64,000 nt of DNA from an archaeon GW2011_AR5 (GTDB lineage Archaea > Aenigmatarchaeota > Aenigmatarchaeia > GW2011-AR5), in the NCBI GenBank assembly GCA_000806115.1, contig JWKQ01000001.1, positions 304,915 to 368,914 on the forward strand, given 5' to 3'. Shown piece after piece: positions 48,147-57,292 of the stretch (positions are counted from its first letter, which is position 1; every line of letters starts with the position of its first letter). The notes under the pieces are model-generated. The model saw only the letters and a list, made by a program, of their open reading frames with translations. It searched no databases and had not been told where the DNA came from. A program made the position numbers and the translations under genes.

Positions 48147-48266
48147 TCTTGAATGCGCCCCAAAATACCGTCTTTAGTCAGTATGTATTAAGGGCGCATT
48201 CGGGATCCCATCTTCCCTACAAACCCACGACTGAAGTCGTGGGTATATCGGAAGATGTGATTTTCA
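48145..48266. repeat. IS200/IS605-end-like palindromic element C, copy 2
   Basis: GATCTTGAATGCGCCCC...GGGCGCATTCGGGATCCCATCTTCC...CCCACGACTGAAGTCGTGGG...GGAAGATGTGATTT. Confidence 0.75.
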
Positions 48267-48392
48267 TAACCCGATAAAAATCTATTAAAAGATGATTTCA
48301 CATGAATATTGAGAACTTTGCATACAACGGTTACAAAATTTGCAATTTGCACGAACCAAAGATTCAATACACCATAATCAGGAGCTGAACGA

Positions 48393-48809
48393 ATGGCAAA
48401 GAAAAAACTGCAAAAGAAAACAAAAAACCCCCGGAAGAAAGCAAACAGCCAGGAAAAGTTCAGAAGCGAGAAGAAGCAAAAGTCGTCCATCGAGTTCTGC
48501 GAGAAATGCGGCTCCATAATGGTTCCAATAAAGAAGGGAAAAACCTCGTATGTCAAGTGCAGGCACTGCGGGAAGGAAATGAAGAAAGAAATGAAGGGCA
48601 TGAAGATAGTCGAGGAGAAAATCAACCACAAAGGCGTGGTGGTTATTGAGAAAGATACGACTCTGCTCCCGCTGACTGACAAGGAATGCCCGAAATGCGA
48701 GTACGGCAGGGCATACTGGTGGATGCAGCAGACCAGGAGCGCGGATGAGCCGCCGACCCAGTTCTTCCGCTGCGAGAAATGCAAGCATACCTGGCGCGAA
48801 TACAAGTGA
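48393..48809 (+). CDS. Transcription factor S-like paralogue 2 with Lys-rich N-terminal extension
   Basis: CEKCGSIMVPIKKGKTSYVKCRHCGKE...CPKCEYGRAYWWMQQTRSADEPPTQFFRCEKCKHTWREYK. Confidence 0.9.
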   Translation: MAKKKLQKKTKNPRKKANSQEKFRSEKKQKSSIEFCEKCGSIMVPIKKGKTSYVKCRHCGKEMKKEMKGMKIVEEKINHKGVVVIEKDTTLLPLTDKECPKCEYGRAYWWMQQTRSADEPPTQFFRCEKCKHTWREYK

Positions 48810-48867
48810 GCCTTTCTTCTTGTTCTTGGACGGACTGGCGTCCTATCATATAGACAAGAAGAAATCC

Positions 48868-48922
48868 TCACAAGCAAGAGCTTTGCTCTTGCTGTGCAGC
48901 ATTTCGAACGAAATGCTTGCAA
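48868..48922. repeat. Two-arm hairpin repeat A, divergent copy 3
   Basis: CACAAGC-AAGAGC/GCTCTT-GCTGTGCAGC-ATTTC/GAAAT-GCTTGCAA. Confidence 0.6.
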
Positions 48923-48939
48923 GGGAAAGAAGAAAAATA

Positions 48940-49167
48940 TTATTGCCTTCGCTTTTTCTTCGTTTTTCTGACAGGTTTCTTCGCTTTCCTTGCTCTTTTC
49001 TTATTTTTCAGCTCGCTTCGGAAGCCCTCAATGAATGCGCCGCTGAACGCTCCCGCTTCCTTTGCAGTCATCTGGGCTGTTTCGATGATTTCCCGCGTGG
49101 TTTTGCCCATCGCTCTTCCCATGTCCGTCCCTGTTTTTCTTGAATTCCTTCTTGTCATAGGCATCAT
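48940..49167 (-). CDS. Small basic hypothetical protein
   Basis: MMPMTRRNSRKTGTDMGRAMGKTTREIIETAQMTAKEAGAFSGAFIEGF...KKKRRQ; internal start preferred over the listed 49311. Confidence 0.5.
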   Translation of the reverse strand: MMPMTRRNSRKTGTDMGRAMGKTTREIIETAQMTAKEAGAFSGAFIEGFRSELKNKKRARKAKKPVRKTKKKRRQ

Positions 49168-49223
49168 CAGATAATATGTATGCGCTGGAAAGATACTTAA
49201 TTGCTGGAATCTAATATTTATGA

Positions 49224-49712
49224 ATGAGGTTGAGACTGGAAAAACTTTCGCGTAAGAACAAGACACAAATAATAAAAATTTCCCTGCTTTGCTTCGGAAA
49301 AGCTTACACAAATAAGGAAGTTAACAAATGGCTTGAAATAAGACTTGGCAAGCGCTACGAATCAATAGACGATGTTCTGGAATATTTCTTGGTGTTCAGC
49401 GAAAAAAAGGTGGTTGGAATAACAGGATTTTACAGAATTAAAGGTGAATCCACTTTCTGGCTTGGCTATTTTGCCGTTGTCAAGCAGGCACGCAGGAGAG
49501 GCTTGGGTTCTATGATGCTTCAGCAAACTCTCGCCAGAGCAAAATCTCTCGGATGTGAAAAATTCGGAGTCTGGACAACAAGCAAGCGCGCATCAGAATT
49601 CTACAGAAAAAACGAATTCAACAAGGGTAAAAAAGAGAGAACCATTGTAGCTGACGGAAAAGTCACCTACAGGTATCCCAAGGATTCTGTTTTCTATTAC
49701 AAGAATATTTAA
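49224..49712 (+). CDS. GNAT family N-acetyltransferase
   Basis: YFAVVKQARRRGLGSMMLQQTLARAKSLGC. Confidence 0.87.
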   Translation: MRLRLEKLSRKNKTQIIKISLLCFGKAYTNKEVNKWLEIRLGKRYESIDDVLEYFLVFSEKKVVGITGFYRIKGESTFWLGYFAVVKQARRRGLGSMMLQQTLARAKSLGCEKFGVWTTSKRASEFYRKNEFNKGKKERTIVADGKVTYRYPKDSVFYYKNI

Positions 49713-50908
49713 TACCGTCTTCGAGGCGGACCCCTGCCGTAGCCACTTCTTTGCGGGCGCCTGAAGCCGCCTCTTTCCTGCCTTTGGGCGCGCAGCGGTA
49801 TGAATTTCGGCGTGAAACCCTCGGGCGTTAGTTTTTCTATTTCAAACCTTCCGAAGATTTTCCTGAACGGCTCATGGTCGTGGCTCGCGAGAAGCGAGAT
49901 TGCTTTTCCTTCTTTTCCAATGCGGGCGGTTCTCCCTATCCTGTGCGTGTATTCGTCGACAGTTTTGGGGATGTCAAAATTGAAAACGTGGCTGACGTTC
50001 TTTATGTCCAGGCCCCGCGCAGCCACGTCCGTCGCCACAAGTATGTGAGGGCGCCCGCGATGGAAACCTTCCAAAACATTGGTGCGGCGGCTTTGAGTCA
50101 GGCCCCCGTGGATTGCCTTTGCCTCTACCCCGTTCTGCTCAAGATGGTTCGCCACTATGTCAGTTGTCGTCCTTGTCGAGCAGAATATTATCGCAAGGCT
50201 CGGTTTTTCCTTTTCAATCAGGTGGAGCATCAGCGACACCTTGTACTCGCTCTTCACATCGTAATATACCTGCTTCAGCTTGTGCTTCTCCACATGCCTC
50301 TGCGCCATTATTTTCACCGGTTCGTTCATGTACCGCTTCGCTATGTACATAATTTCGTCCGGCATCGTGGCAGAAAACAGCATCGTCTGGCGCCTTTTCG
50401 GGAGCGCGTGTATGATGTCCTTGATGTCGTCGATGAACCCCATGTCCAGCATGCGGTCCGCCTCGTCAAGAACAAGCATCTTCAGCCCGGCAAAGTTTAT
50501 AGTGCCGCGTCTCATGTGGTCGAGTATCCTGCCCGGCGTGCCTATTACAATCTCTGCTGTCCTGAGGTCGCGGATCTGCGGCTCGATTGAAACCCCGCCA
50601 AACACCTCACAGACGCGGATTTTCCTGTATTTTGACAGCTTCCTGAACTCGGTGGATATCTGATTCGCGAGTTCGCGGGTTGGTGCAAGCACAAGTGCCT
50701 GTACCCCTTTCCCGTGCTGCATGTACTGTATGATAGGAATTGCAAACACGACTGTCTTGCCGGAGCCCGTCATGGACATGGCTATAATGTCCTTGCCAAG
50801 CAGCGCCGGCGGCAGCGCTTTCTGCTGTATTTCCGTGGGCTCGCTGAACTTCATGTCCCTTATAGCTTCCAATATCTCCTTGTCTATTTTCATTTCTTCA
50901 AAACTCAT
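49709..50908 (-). CDS. DEAD-box RNA helicase
   Basis: Q motif [48 protein letters not shown] at 50908 internal to the listed ORF. Confidence 0.95.
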   Translation of the reverse strand: MSFEEMKIDKEILEAIRDMKFSEPTEIQQKALPPALLGKDIIAMSMTGSGKTVVFAIPIIQYMQHGKGVQALVLAPTRELANQISTEFRKLSKYRKIRVCEVFGGVSIEPQIRDLRTAEIVIGTPGRILDHMRRGTINFAGLKMLVLDEADRMLDMGFIDDIKDIIHALPKRRQTMLFSATMPDEIMYIAKRYMNEPVKIMAQRHVEKHKLKQVYYDVKSEYKVSLMLHLIEKEKPSLAIIFCSTRTTTDIVANHLEQNGVEAKAIHGGLTQSRRTNVLEGFHRGRPHILVATDVAARGLDIKNVSHVFNFDIPKTVDEYTHRIGRTARIGKEGKAISLLASHDHEPFRKIFGRFEIEKLTPEGFTPKFIPLRAQRQERGGFRRPQRSGYGRGPPRRRY

Positions 50909-51114
50909 TCTATGCACCTCTATGGCAAAATGGAGAACCAGCAATGCCGAACCTTTGGAATGGCAGAAAGAACAACAAACACCAGCGCTTGTGCGCTGCG
51001 ACAATTCTTCTTTCAATGCGGGTGCTCCGCTTATAGTATACAACCGTTTTACGCCTGTATCTGTATTATCTATAAATGTGAGCTTTAAAAATGCGAAACC
51101 CTTAGACGTATAGT

Positions 51115-52026
51115 ATGCTTCATATGACCGTAGGAATCTTTGGCAACAATGAGCCCGCGCAAGCGCTGCTCAAAAAGCTCGGCAAGTCGGGCACAGTCAA
51201 CGACCTTGCCATTTACAACCACGGAAGCTCCGAAGGGGTTTTCACTTATGTTTCGCCCAATTCCGACAAGATACAGACGCTTCTCCAGGCTCTCAACATG
51301 GCTGAAATCCCTGCAATAGTGATAAGCGAGATAACGGCGGCCCTCGGCGAACAACTGATAGCCATAAGCGAATTCGGGTTCGAAACCGGCTTCATGATAC
51401 TTGACGGGACGTCACGCGAACAAATCATGCCGCTTGTGAAGGACACGTGCATCGAGAAATTCGCGATAGTGAAGGACGGCACGGAACTTGTGGAACAGCT
51501 GAAGAAGCTTAGCCTGAAAAGAGGCGACAGCCCGCTGGTTCAGATTGACAACTATTTCAACGTCAAGAGCGTCGGAACGGTGATACTTGGCATAATGAAA
51601 TCCGGCTCGCTGAAGAAATACGACAAAGTAATGATACAGCCGCTTGAAAAGGAAGTCATGATAAAGGGCATACAGTCCCAGGACAAGGACTTCGAACAGA
51701 CGGAGCCCGGCATGCGGGTGGGACTGAACCTGAAGGGCATAGAAGCCGACGAACTCAGGCGCGGATATGTGATAGGCGGCCTGGACAAGTCGAAAACCTT
51801 CAGGCTGAACCTGCAAAAGAGCAGATACTCGAAAGAGCAACTCAGGGAGAACGACACGGTTTTCCTCTCGGCAGGGCTCCAGGTTGCCGCCGCAAGGGTC
51901 AAAAAAACAAATCCGCTGGAACTTGAATGCGAGCAGCCGCTGTGCTATTCCCGCGACACGAAATTCCTCGTTGCGACAACCAAGCAGGCTCCGCCGCGCA
52001 TAATCGGGCACGCAACATTGCTTTAG
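51115..52026 (+). CDS. EF-Tu/EF-1A-like protein lacking recognisable GTPase motifs
   Basis: Domain-2-like VKSVGTVILGIMKSGSLKKYDKVMIQPLEKEVMIKGIQSQDKDFEQTEPGMRVGLNLKGI; no P-loop or DxPGH. Confidence 0.72.
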   Translation: MLHMTVGIFGNNEPAQALLKKLGKSGTVNDLAIYNHGSSEGVFTYVSPNSDKIQTLLQALNMAEIPAIVISEITAALGEQLIAISEFGFETGFMILDGTSREQIMPLVKDTCIEKFAIVKDGTELVEQLKKLSLKRGDSPLVQIDNYFNVKSVGTVILGIMKSGSLKKYDKVMIQPLEKEVMIKGIQSQDKDFEQTEPGMRVGLNLKGIEADELRRGYVIGGLDKSKTFRLNLQKSRYSKEQLRENDTVFLSAGLQVAAARVKKTNPLELECEQPLCYSRDTKFLVATTKQAPPRIIGHATLL

Positions 52027-52039
52027 AAAATTCCGCCGC

Positions 52040-52906
52040 TCAGAGCGACTTCTCAAGCCCTTCCTCAAACGAAATTGGGTTCACGCCGAGTTCTCTTATC
52101 ATTGGGGTTACGTCCTCTATCCTGTCCTGCGCGATGCCGAGAATCACCGTTTGTGTAAGCTTTGGGTTCTTCTTCAGCTTCATCGCTTTCGCCGCAAGAA
52201 GCAGTAACCATACCGGCAAATGAACTTTTCGCTTGCTGATTCCAAGCTTTGCCATTATCATGTCAACCATGCGGTTGAACTCTATCGGTTCGCGGCTCGC
52301 AACCACGTAGGTTTTGCCTATTGCTTTCTCAGACAGCGCGCGAAAAAAAACCCTACAGACATCGTCAATATGCACCGGCTGGCGCCTGTATGCGCCGTCT
52401 CCCGGAATTGGAATCATTTTGCCGCCCCTTATGACATTAACAAGCGTGTTGAAGCCCCTGCCGTCTTTGCCGTAAATGAAATCCGGCTTTAGTATGGTCA
52501 CGTCAAGCCCTGACTGCGCGAAAATCTCGTCAGCCATGGCTTTTGTAGTTCCGTAATCGCTCTTCCTTTCTGCAAGCGTCGCCACGGTGCTTGCAACGAC
52601 AATGCGCCTCACCCCGTTTGACTTGCATGCGGCAACAAGATTTTTCGCGCCGCTTACGTGAACGTCGTAGTTCTCCCTGTACGTGGAGGCGCCGAACGCG
52701 GCAACAAGATGTATAACAGCTTCGACGCCTTTTGTCGCCTCCAGAAGGGAGCCGGGATCGGTTATATCACCCTCAACCAGCTCGCACCCTTCCAAGCCTG
52801 CCGTGTCGCTTGATTTCCTCACAAGGCACCTCACGTTGCTCCTTGGGTTAAGGCGTCTAACGAGATTTCTTCCGACGAAGCCGCTTGCTCCGGTAATCAG
52901 TATCAT
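52040..52906 (-). CDS. NAD-dependent epimerase/dehydratase (extended SDR)
   Basis: MILITGASGFVGRNLVRRL; VIHLVAAFGAS; YGTTKAMADE. Confidence 0.92.
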   Translation of the reverse strand: MILITGASGFVGRNLVRRLNPRSNVRCLVRKSSDTAGLEGCELVEGDITDPGSLLEATKGVEAVIHLVAAFGASTYRENYDVHVSGAKNLVAACKSNGVRRIVVASTVATLAERKSDYGTTKAMADEIFAQSGLDVTILKPDFIYGKDGRGFNTLVNVIRGGKMIPIPGDGAYRRQPVHIDDVCRVFFRALSEKAIGKTYVVASREPIEFNRMVDMIMAKLGISKRKVHLPVWLLLLAAKAMKLKKNPKLTQTVILGIAQDRIEDVTPMIRELGVNPISFEEGLEKSL

Positions 52907-52936
52907 GCTACTGGTTAGTTATCTAATATTCTTATA

Positions 52937-53022
52937 GTGAACCCAAAAAATATGTGCATGCTGGGTTCACAGATAGCTCACAAGGAAGTATATATATCCA
53001 GATTGTTTCCTTGTAGAGCTAT
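52937..53022. repeat. Tandem double inverted repeat (E)
   Basis: GTGAACCCA/TGGGTTCAC followed by ATAGCTCACAAGGAA/TTCCTTGTaGAGCTAT. Confidence 0.65.
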
Positions 53023-53160
53023 AAAATCTTGGACGACAGCTACGCCTGACATTCACTTGAGAAAGTCCGCCCGCCCGAACCCGTAACTCAGCTGCCATGT
53101 GTCTCCTGATTCCCTGACATCGAACCAGAACGCATTTGCATCGCCATGGCAGGCAGACTC

Positions 53161-53325
53161 CTACTTCTTTCGTATAAGCCTTAATGCCTCTTCCCTTTCA
53201 GGCTCTCTTTCTAAAGTATCCCTGTAGTTCATGACAAGCCTGTAATTTATCATCGGGGCGCTGTCTGAGGCGCGAAACCTGCACCCGGAACAGAATACGA
53301 CTTCAGATAGGTGGTCAAAACCCAT
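53161..53325 (-). CDS. Small Cys-containing hypothetical protein (absent from ORF track)
   Basis: MGFDHLSEVVFCSGCRFRASDSAPMINYRLVMNYRDTLEREPEREEALRLIRKK. Confidence 0.45.
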   Translation of the reverse strand: MGFDHLSEVVFCSGCRFRASDSAPMINYRLVMNYRDTLEREPEREEALRLIRKK

Positions 53326-53524
53326 GATAACTAATGGATGCTAGAAATAAAAGAGTCTGTGCAAAGCGCAGCGCCATGCCGTCCAATAACGCATGTAATG
53401 CGGCGTGGAAGTCCCTGATTTTTCCTTGCCTTATATTTAAAAATTCTCGATGCCTCCAGGACCAGTATTGCTTAAATTCCGGGAAAGCAAACTCTACTTA
53501 TCAATCAAAAAGAGGTGTGAGAAC

Positions 53525-53638
53525 ATGGCGAAGAAAAAAGCAAAAGCTAAACCCAAGACAAAAGTTTCAAAGCCCAAGGCAAAGGGCATGTGCTCCTGCG
53601 GCTCCGGAATGAAGTCTTCTGACTGCTGCGGATGCTGA
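53525..53638 (+). CDS. 37-aa Lys-rich + SEC-C-like Cys motif microprotein
   Basis: MAKKKAKAKPKTKVSKPKAKGMCSCGSGMKSSDCCGC with upstream GAGGTG. Confidence 0.6.
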   Translation: MAKKKAKAKPKTKVSKPKAKGMCSCGSGMKSSDCCGC

Positions 53639-53710
53639 ACTGAACCAAAAGGTTCATTAGCACTGAGACATTTTTTCCTTTTTAATAAATTACACAGGCT
53701 CTACTTAGAT

Positions 53711-53836
53711 ATGACGGAATTGTTCTGCCCGTTCTGCAAGAAGCCGGTGAAACGCGATTACGAGGCTACTGCCGGATGCGAGAATTGCGCCGAAGACTGG
53801 CGTGTTAACGAACAGGTTGACCATCAGGCTGGTTAA
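53711..53836 (+). CDS. 41-aa Zn-ribbon microprotein (absent from ORF track)
   Basis: MTELFCPFCKKPVKRDYEATAGCENCAEDWRVNEQVDHQAG. Confidence 0.6.
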   Translation: MTELFCPFCKKPVKRDYEATAGCENCAEDWRVNEQVDHQAG

Positions 53837-53848
53837 TCGAGAGATGCC

Positions 53849-53934
53849 TATTGAGAACTTTGATTGACCATTTTACTATCAAAGTTCACAATAAGGACTT
53901 TGTACAAAAGACATATTATTCAAAGTCCTCTATT
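53849..53934. repeat. Double-hairpin repeat D, copy 2
   Basis: 86 nt, same length and mostly same sequence as 15895-15980. Confidence 0.75.
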
Positions 53935-54178
53935 CCTGCTCTTCATTGTCCTGCTCGGAAAGCTTTTCTTCTTCCGTGACAAGATCCGGCTCGCTTTTTG
54001 TGACAACCTCGACTGTCATGCCCTCGCCTTCGGGGCTTTTTGCCACAAGGTATTCGGTGCCGCACGTCTCGCAGGAAACAGGGCGCGGCTCGCTCTGCAC
54101 TTTCTCCACCTTTATGCGCTCGTTGCACTCGACGCAGCGAAAGGCGTTATCGTCAGTCTCAAAGGAATAGTTTTGCAT
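53930..54178 (-). CDS. Small Zn-ribbon protein
   Basis: FRCVECNERIKVEKVQSEPRPVSCETCGTEYLVA. Confidence 0.65.
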   Translation of the reverse strand: MQNYSFETDDNAFRCVECNERIKVEKVQSEPRPVSCETCGTEYLVAKSPEGEGMTVEVVTKSEPDLVTEEEKLSEQDNEEQE

Positions 54179-54245
54179 TATAGTAATTGCCTGGAAATCT
54201 TATATATAAGTGGGGTACGAGAAAAGTTTTCGGCACGGCGCAGAA

Positions 54246-54482
54246 CTACCAATCCGGTCCGTCCCTAGAAGTTTCAGGAGGTCGCTGTCTGTTCCTTTCA
54301 AGAACTTGCTGGAAGACCCAGCTGTCCTGGCGCCCTGTCAATTCCCTGCCATTGACATAAGCCTTGAAATCGATTCCGCCATCGCTGCTTCTTATTTCAT
54401 AACTTACAAAAAACTTGCGGCCCCTGTAAGGCTCGTCTACCCTGCTGTCGCTGGGAAAGTGAATATCTATCCATTCCATCAA
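54246..54482 (-). CDS. Small hypothetical protein
   Basis: 78-aa ORF, no known motif. Confidence 0.45.
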   Translation of the reverse strand: MMEWIDIHFPSDSRVDEPYRGRKFFVSYEIRSSDGGIDFKAYVNGRELTGRQDSWVFQQVLERNRQRPPETSRDGPDW

Positions 54483-54542
54483 AAATCTATGGCAGGAATG
54501 CTAAAAAGCTTATATGGTTCTTAAAAAACTTCGCTACAAGAT

Positions 54543-55256
54543 ATGCTGATGACAGAAGCGCTCTACATGACGGACAGCTACCTGAAGGAATTTGACGCCA
54601 AAGTGATAGAAGTCGAAGGCGACTCGGTAATACTTGACAGGACCGCTTTCTACCCCCAGGGCGGCGGGGTGCTTTGCGACACAGGCGCGCTTGAAAAAGA
54701 CGGGAAGAGCACAGAGGTCGTTGAAGTAACAAAATCGGCCGGACGCATACTGCATAAAGCACCGAACCACGCTCTTTCAGTCGGCGACAGCGTGTGCGGA
54801 AAGATAGACTGGGAGAGGCGCTACGCGCTCATGCGCAACCACACCAGCGCGCACCTCCTTTCATCCATTTTTTACACCCGGCTCGGCGTCCTTGTGACAG
54901 GAAACCAGATAGGAACGGAACAGAGCCGGATAGACTATTCGATGGAAACCATGGACATGGACGCGATAAACAAGGCGTTCGAAAATGCGAACGAGGAAAT
55001 CAAAAAGGACAAAGCCGTGAAAATCTATTCGCTTGCAAGGGAAGAGGCGATGAAGATACCGGGCGTGGTAAAGCTGGCGAACGCGCTCCCGCCAAGCGTT
55101 GACATGCTCCGCATAGTGGAGATAGACGGAGTGGATATACAGGCGGACGGCGGATGCCATGTAAGGAGCCTGAAGGAAATAGGAGAAATATGTTTTCTCA
55201 AGGCAGAGAACAAGGGAAAGAACAACAGGCGGATTTATTATACCCTTAGGAACTGA
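54543..55256 (+). CDS. alaX: Alanyl-tRNA editing protein AlaX
   Basis: RTAFYPQGGGVLCDTG; RNHTSAHLLSSI; QADGGCHVRSLKEIGEI. Confidence 0.95.
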   Translation: MLMTEALYMTDSYLKEFDAKVIEVEGDSVILDRTAFYPQGGGVLCDTGALEKDGKSTEVVEVTKSAGRILHKAPNHALSVGDSVCGKIDWERRYALMRNHTSAHLLSSIFYTRLGVLVTGNQIGTEQSRIDYSMETMDMDAINKAFENANEEIKKDKAVKIYSLAREEAMKIPGVVKLANALPPSVDMLRIVEIDGVDIQADGGCHVRSLKEIGEICFLKAENKGKNNRRIYYTLRN

Positions 55257-55471
55257 GCTGCAAAAGGAAGAAACCGCCCTTCTTAAGAAAATTTTTGATT
55301 AACAGAAGGGCAAATCATGTCAAATAAGGATGTGTTTAAGAATTACTTCTTCTTCTTTTTCTTTGCTGCCATTTTTCACACCTCCGGTTTCTATAGTATA
55401 TATAGATGTTCCCTATTAATAAAGTTTTTTGACATAGTTCTACAAGAAAATAAAAATTTTTCGGCGATTCC

Positions 55472-55978
55472 ATGAAGAAAATCCACACAATTTTGCTCGT
55501 TTTTCTCGCATTTTTCATCGGCGTGAATGCCGGCGGATATTTCTACCAGCCTCCGTACATCCAGGAGATTTTCAGCGCGTCAAACTACGCGTCCACTGAA
55601 GGGCTTGTGGAGATAGAGGCAAGCATCAATTCAACAACCATACATCTGACGGGCGAATGCTATGAAATCACCTTCGACGTCACGCAGGACCAGGCTTACT
55701 CGATCGGGCGTGGGCTGGAGAAGTCTATTGGGGAACGTCCTCTTACCCATGACATAATGAAAGACATGCTTGACATTTTCGGAATCCAGGTGCTTCAGGT
55801 AAAGGTAGACAGGTACATCAGCGACATCTACTATGCCACCATAATATTGAACCAGGGTAACCGCATCCTTGAGCTGGACGCGCGTCCGAGCGACTCGATC
55901 GCGCTGGCTGCAAGAACCGGAAGCAAGCTCTACATCAAGCGGAACATACTCGAGATGAACGGGGACTATCTCTGTTAA
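55472..55978 (+). CDS. Membrane-anchored bifunctional nuclease-domain protein (DUF151-like)
   Basis: N-terminal TM; IYYATIILNQGNRILELDARPSDSIALAARTGSKLYI. Confidence 0.88.
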   Translation: MKKIHTILLVFLAFFIGVNAGGYFYQPPYIQEIFSASNYASTEGLVEIEASINSTTIHLTGECYEITFDVTQDQAYSIGRGLEKSIGERPLTHDIMKDMLDIFGIQVLQVKVDRYISDIYYATIILNQGNRILELDARPSDSIALAARTGSKLYIKRNILEMNGDYLC

Positions 55979-56136
55979 GCCCCTTTCTTTTTGCGGAAGA
56001 CATGAAGTCTTCCGAGAAATCCAAGAAGCAAAGCTTCTTCGGATTTGAAAAAAGAAAGTCCCTTGGGTTCAAAGAAAGCATATTATGAAAGGCGGCTTGC
56101 TTGCGCAAGCTGAAAAACAAGAACGAAGGAATCAAC

Positions 56137-56883
56137 ATGGCAAAAACAATCAAGGTAAAGAAAAGCGAGATTGCATTCACTATAGCCGTCATGTTCCTTG
56201 TAGGCTTCATCGCAGGCATGCAGTTTGTGCCTCGCGAAGTCCAACTCAACCAGCCCAACCTTGATGGCGAGGTTGTTGTTAGCATGACGCTGCCGGCGGT
56301 TGACAATGAAGGAAGCGGAGTGGCAGGAATGCTGTACACGACGGTAAAGCCGGGTACGGGCAAGATACTTGTCGACACTAGCAGGGTGCTGAACTACATA
56401 GACACCCAGCTCTCTGCGCGCACAGCCGCAAAAGCCGCAAGCAACTATGCAAAGGTGGACTTGAACGGGCTTGACATAATCTACGTCATAAAGGTGAACG
56501 CATCAATCATCGAAGGGCCGTCTGCAGGCGCCTCGATGGCGCTGTCCGTGCTGCTTGCCCTCGAGAACAAAACCAGCGGCAACATAACCATCACGGGCAC
56601 AATCAGCCCCGACGGCACCATAGGCAAGGTGGGCTCAATACTCGAGAAGGGGCTTGCGGCAAAGGCCAACGGCGCAAGAACCTTCCTTGTGCCGAAAGGA
56701 CAGGCAACAGCGGAAAAAACCACAAGGAACACAACATGCAGCAGGCTCGGCAGCATGGACGTATGCAAAGTCAACTATCTGGCGGAAAACATCAACATAG
56801 AGTCATATCTTGGCATAGAAGTGCACGAAGTGGCGAACCTCGAAGAGGCGTACCGCTACTTCAACCAGAGCAGTTTGCCTTAA
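56137..56883 (+). CDS. Membrane-anchored Lon-like (S16) protease
   Basis: N-terminal TM; IEGPSAGASMALSVLLAL (catalytic Ser); ITGTISPDGTIGKVGSILEKGLAAKANGARTFLVPKG. Confidence 0.88.
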   Translation: MAKTIKVKKSEIAFTIAVMFLVGFIAGMQFVPREVQLNQPNLDGEVVVSMTLPAVDNEGSGVAGMLYTTVKPGTGKILVDTSRVLNYIDTQLSARTAAKAASNYAKVDLNGLDIIYVIKVNASIIEGPSAGASMALSVLLALENKTSGNITITGTISPDGTIGKVGSILEKGLAAKANGARTFLVPKGQATAEKTTRNTTCSRLGSMDVCKVNYLAENINIESYLGIEVHEVANLEEAYRYFNQSSLP

Positions 56884-56907
56884 ATATTTAGATTACAAGC
56901 CAAAAGA

Positions 56908-57255
56908 ATGCTGGAAGGAATTGAAGGCGTCAATGATTATGTCATTCAGTCAAGAAAGGTAAACGGCTATCAAATAACAAGACCTGTCAGGACAATCGGG
57001 TTCAGAATGGAAAGCTGGAATCCCGGGTTTCATCTTCAGTATGAATTCAGGGCGCTAGGGCAGTCAATGGGCGTTGTCGGCTGCGATTATGCAGACGCAG
57101 AACAGAAGTTATGCGATGCTTTGGTTGCCTTGTATTCAGACCTGACCAGAATAGATGACAGTCATGCCAGCGAAAAGCAGCGGATATTCAATTCAATAGG
57201 CAGAGCGGACCTAAGCACATTTATAATGCCTGTCTGCCTGCCTTCGCATCACTGA
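56908..57255 (+). CDS. Hypothetical protein
   Basis: 115-aa ORF, no known motif. Confidence 0.5.
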   Translation: MLEGIEGVNDYVIQSRKVNGYQITRPVRTIGFRMESWNPGFHLQYEFRALGQSMGVVGCDYADAEQKLCDALVALYSDLTRIDDSHASEKQRIFNSIGRADLSTFIMPVCLPSHH

Positions 57256-57292
57256 CAGTATTTATTTCTATCGCGTCCTCTATATTAAAGAT

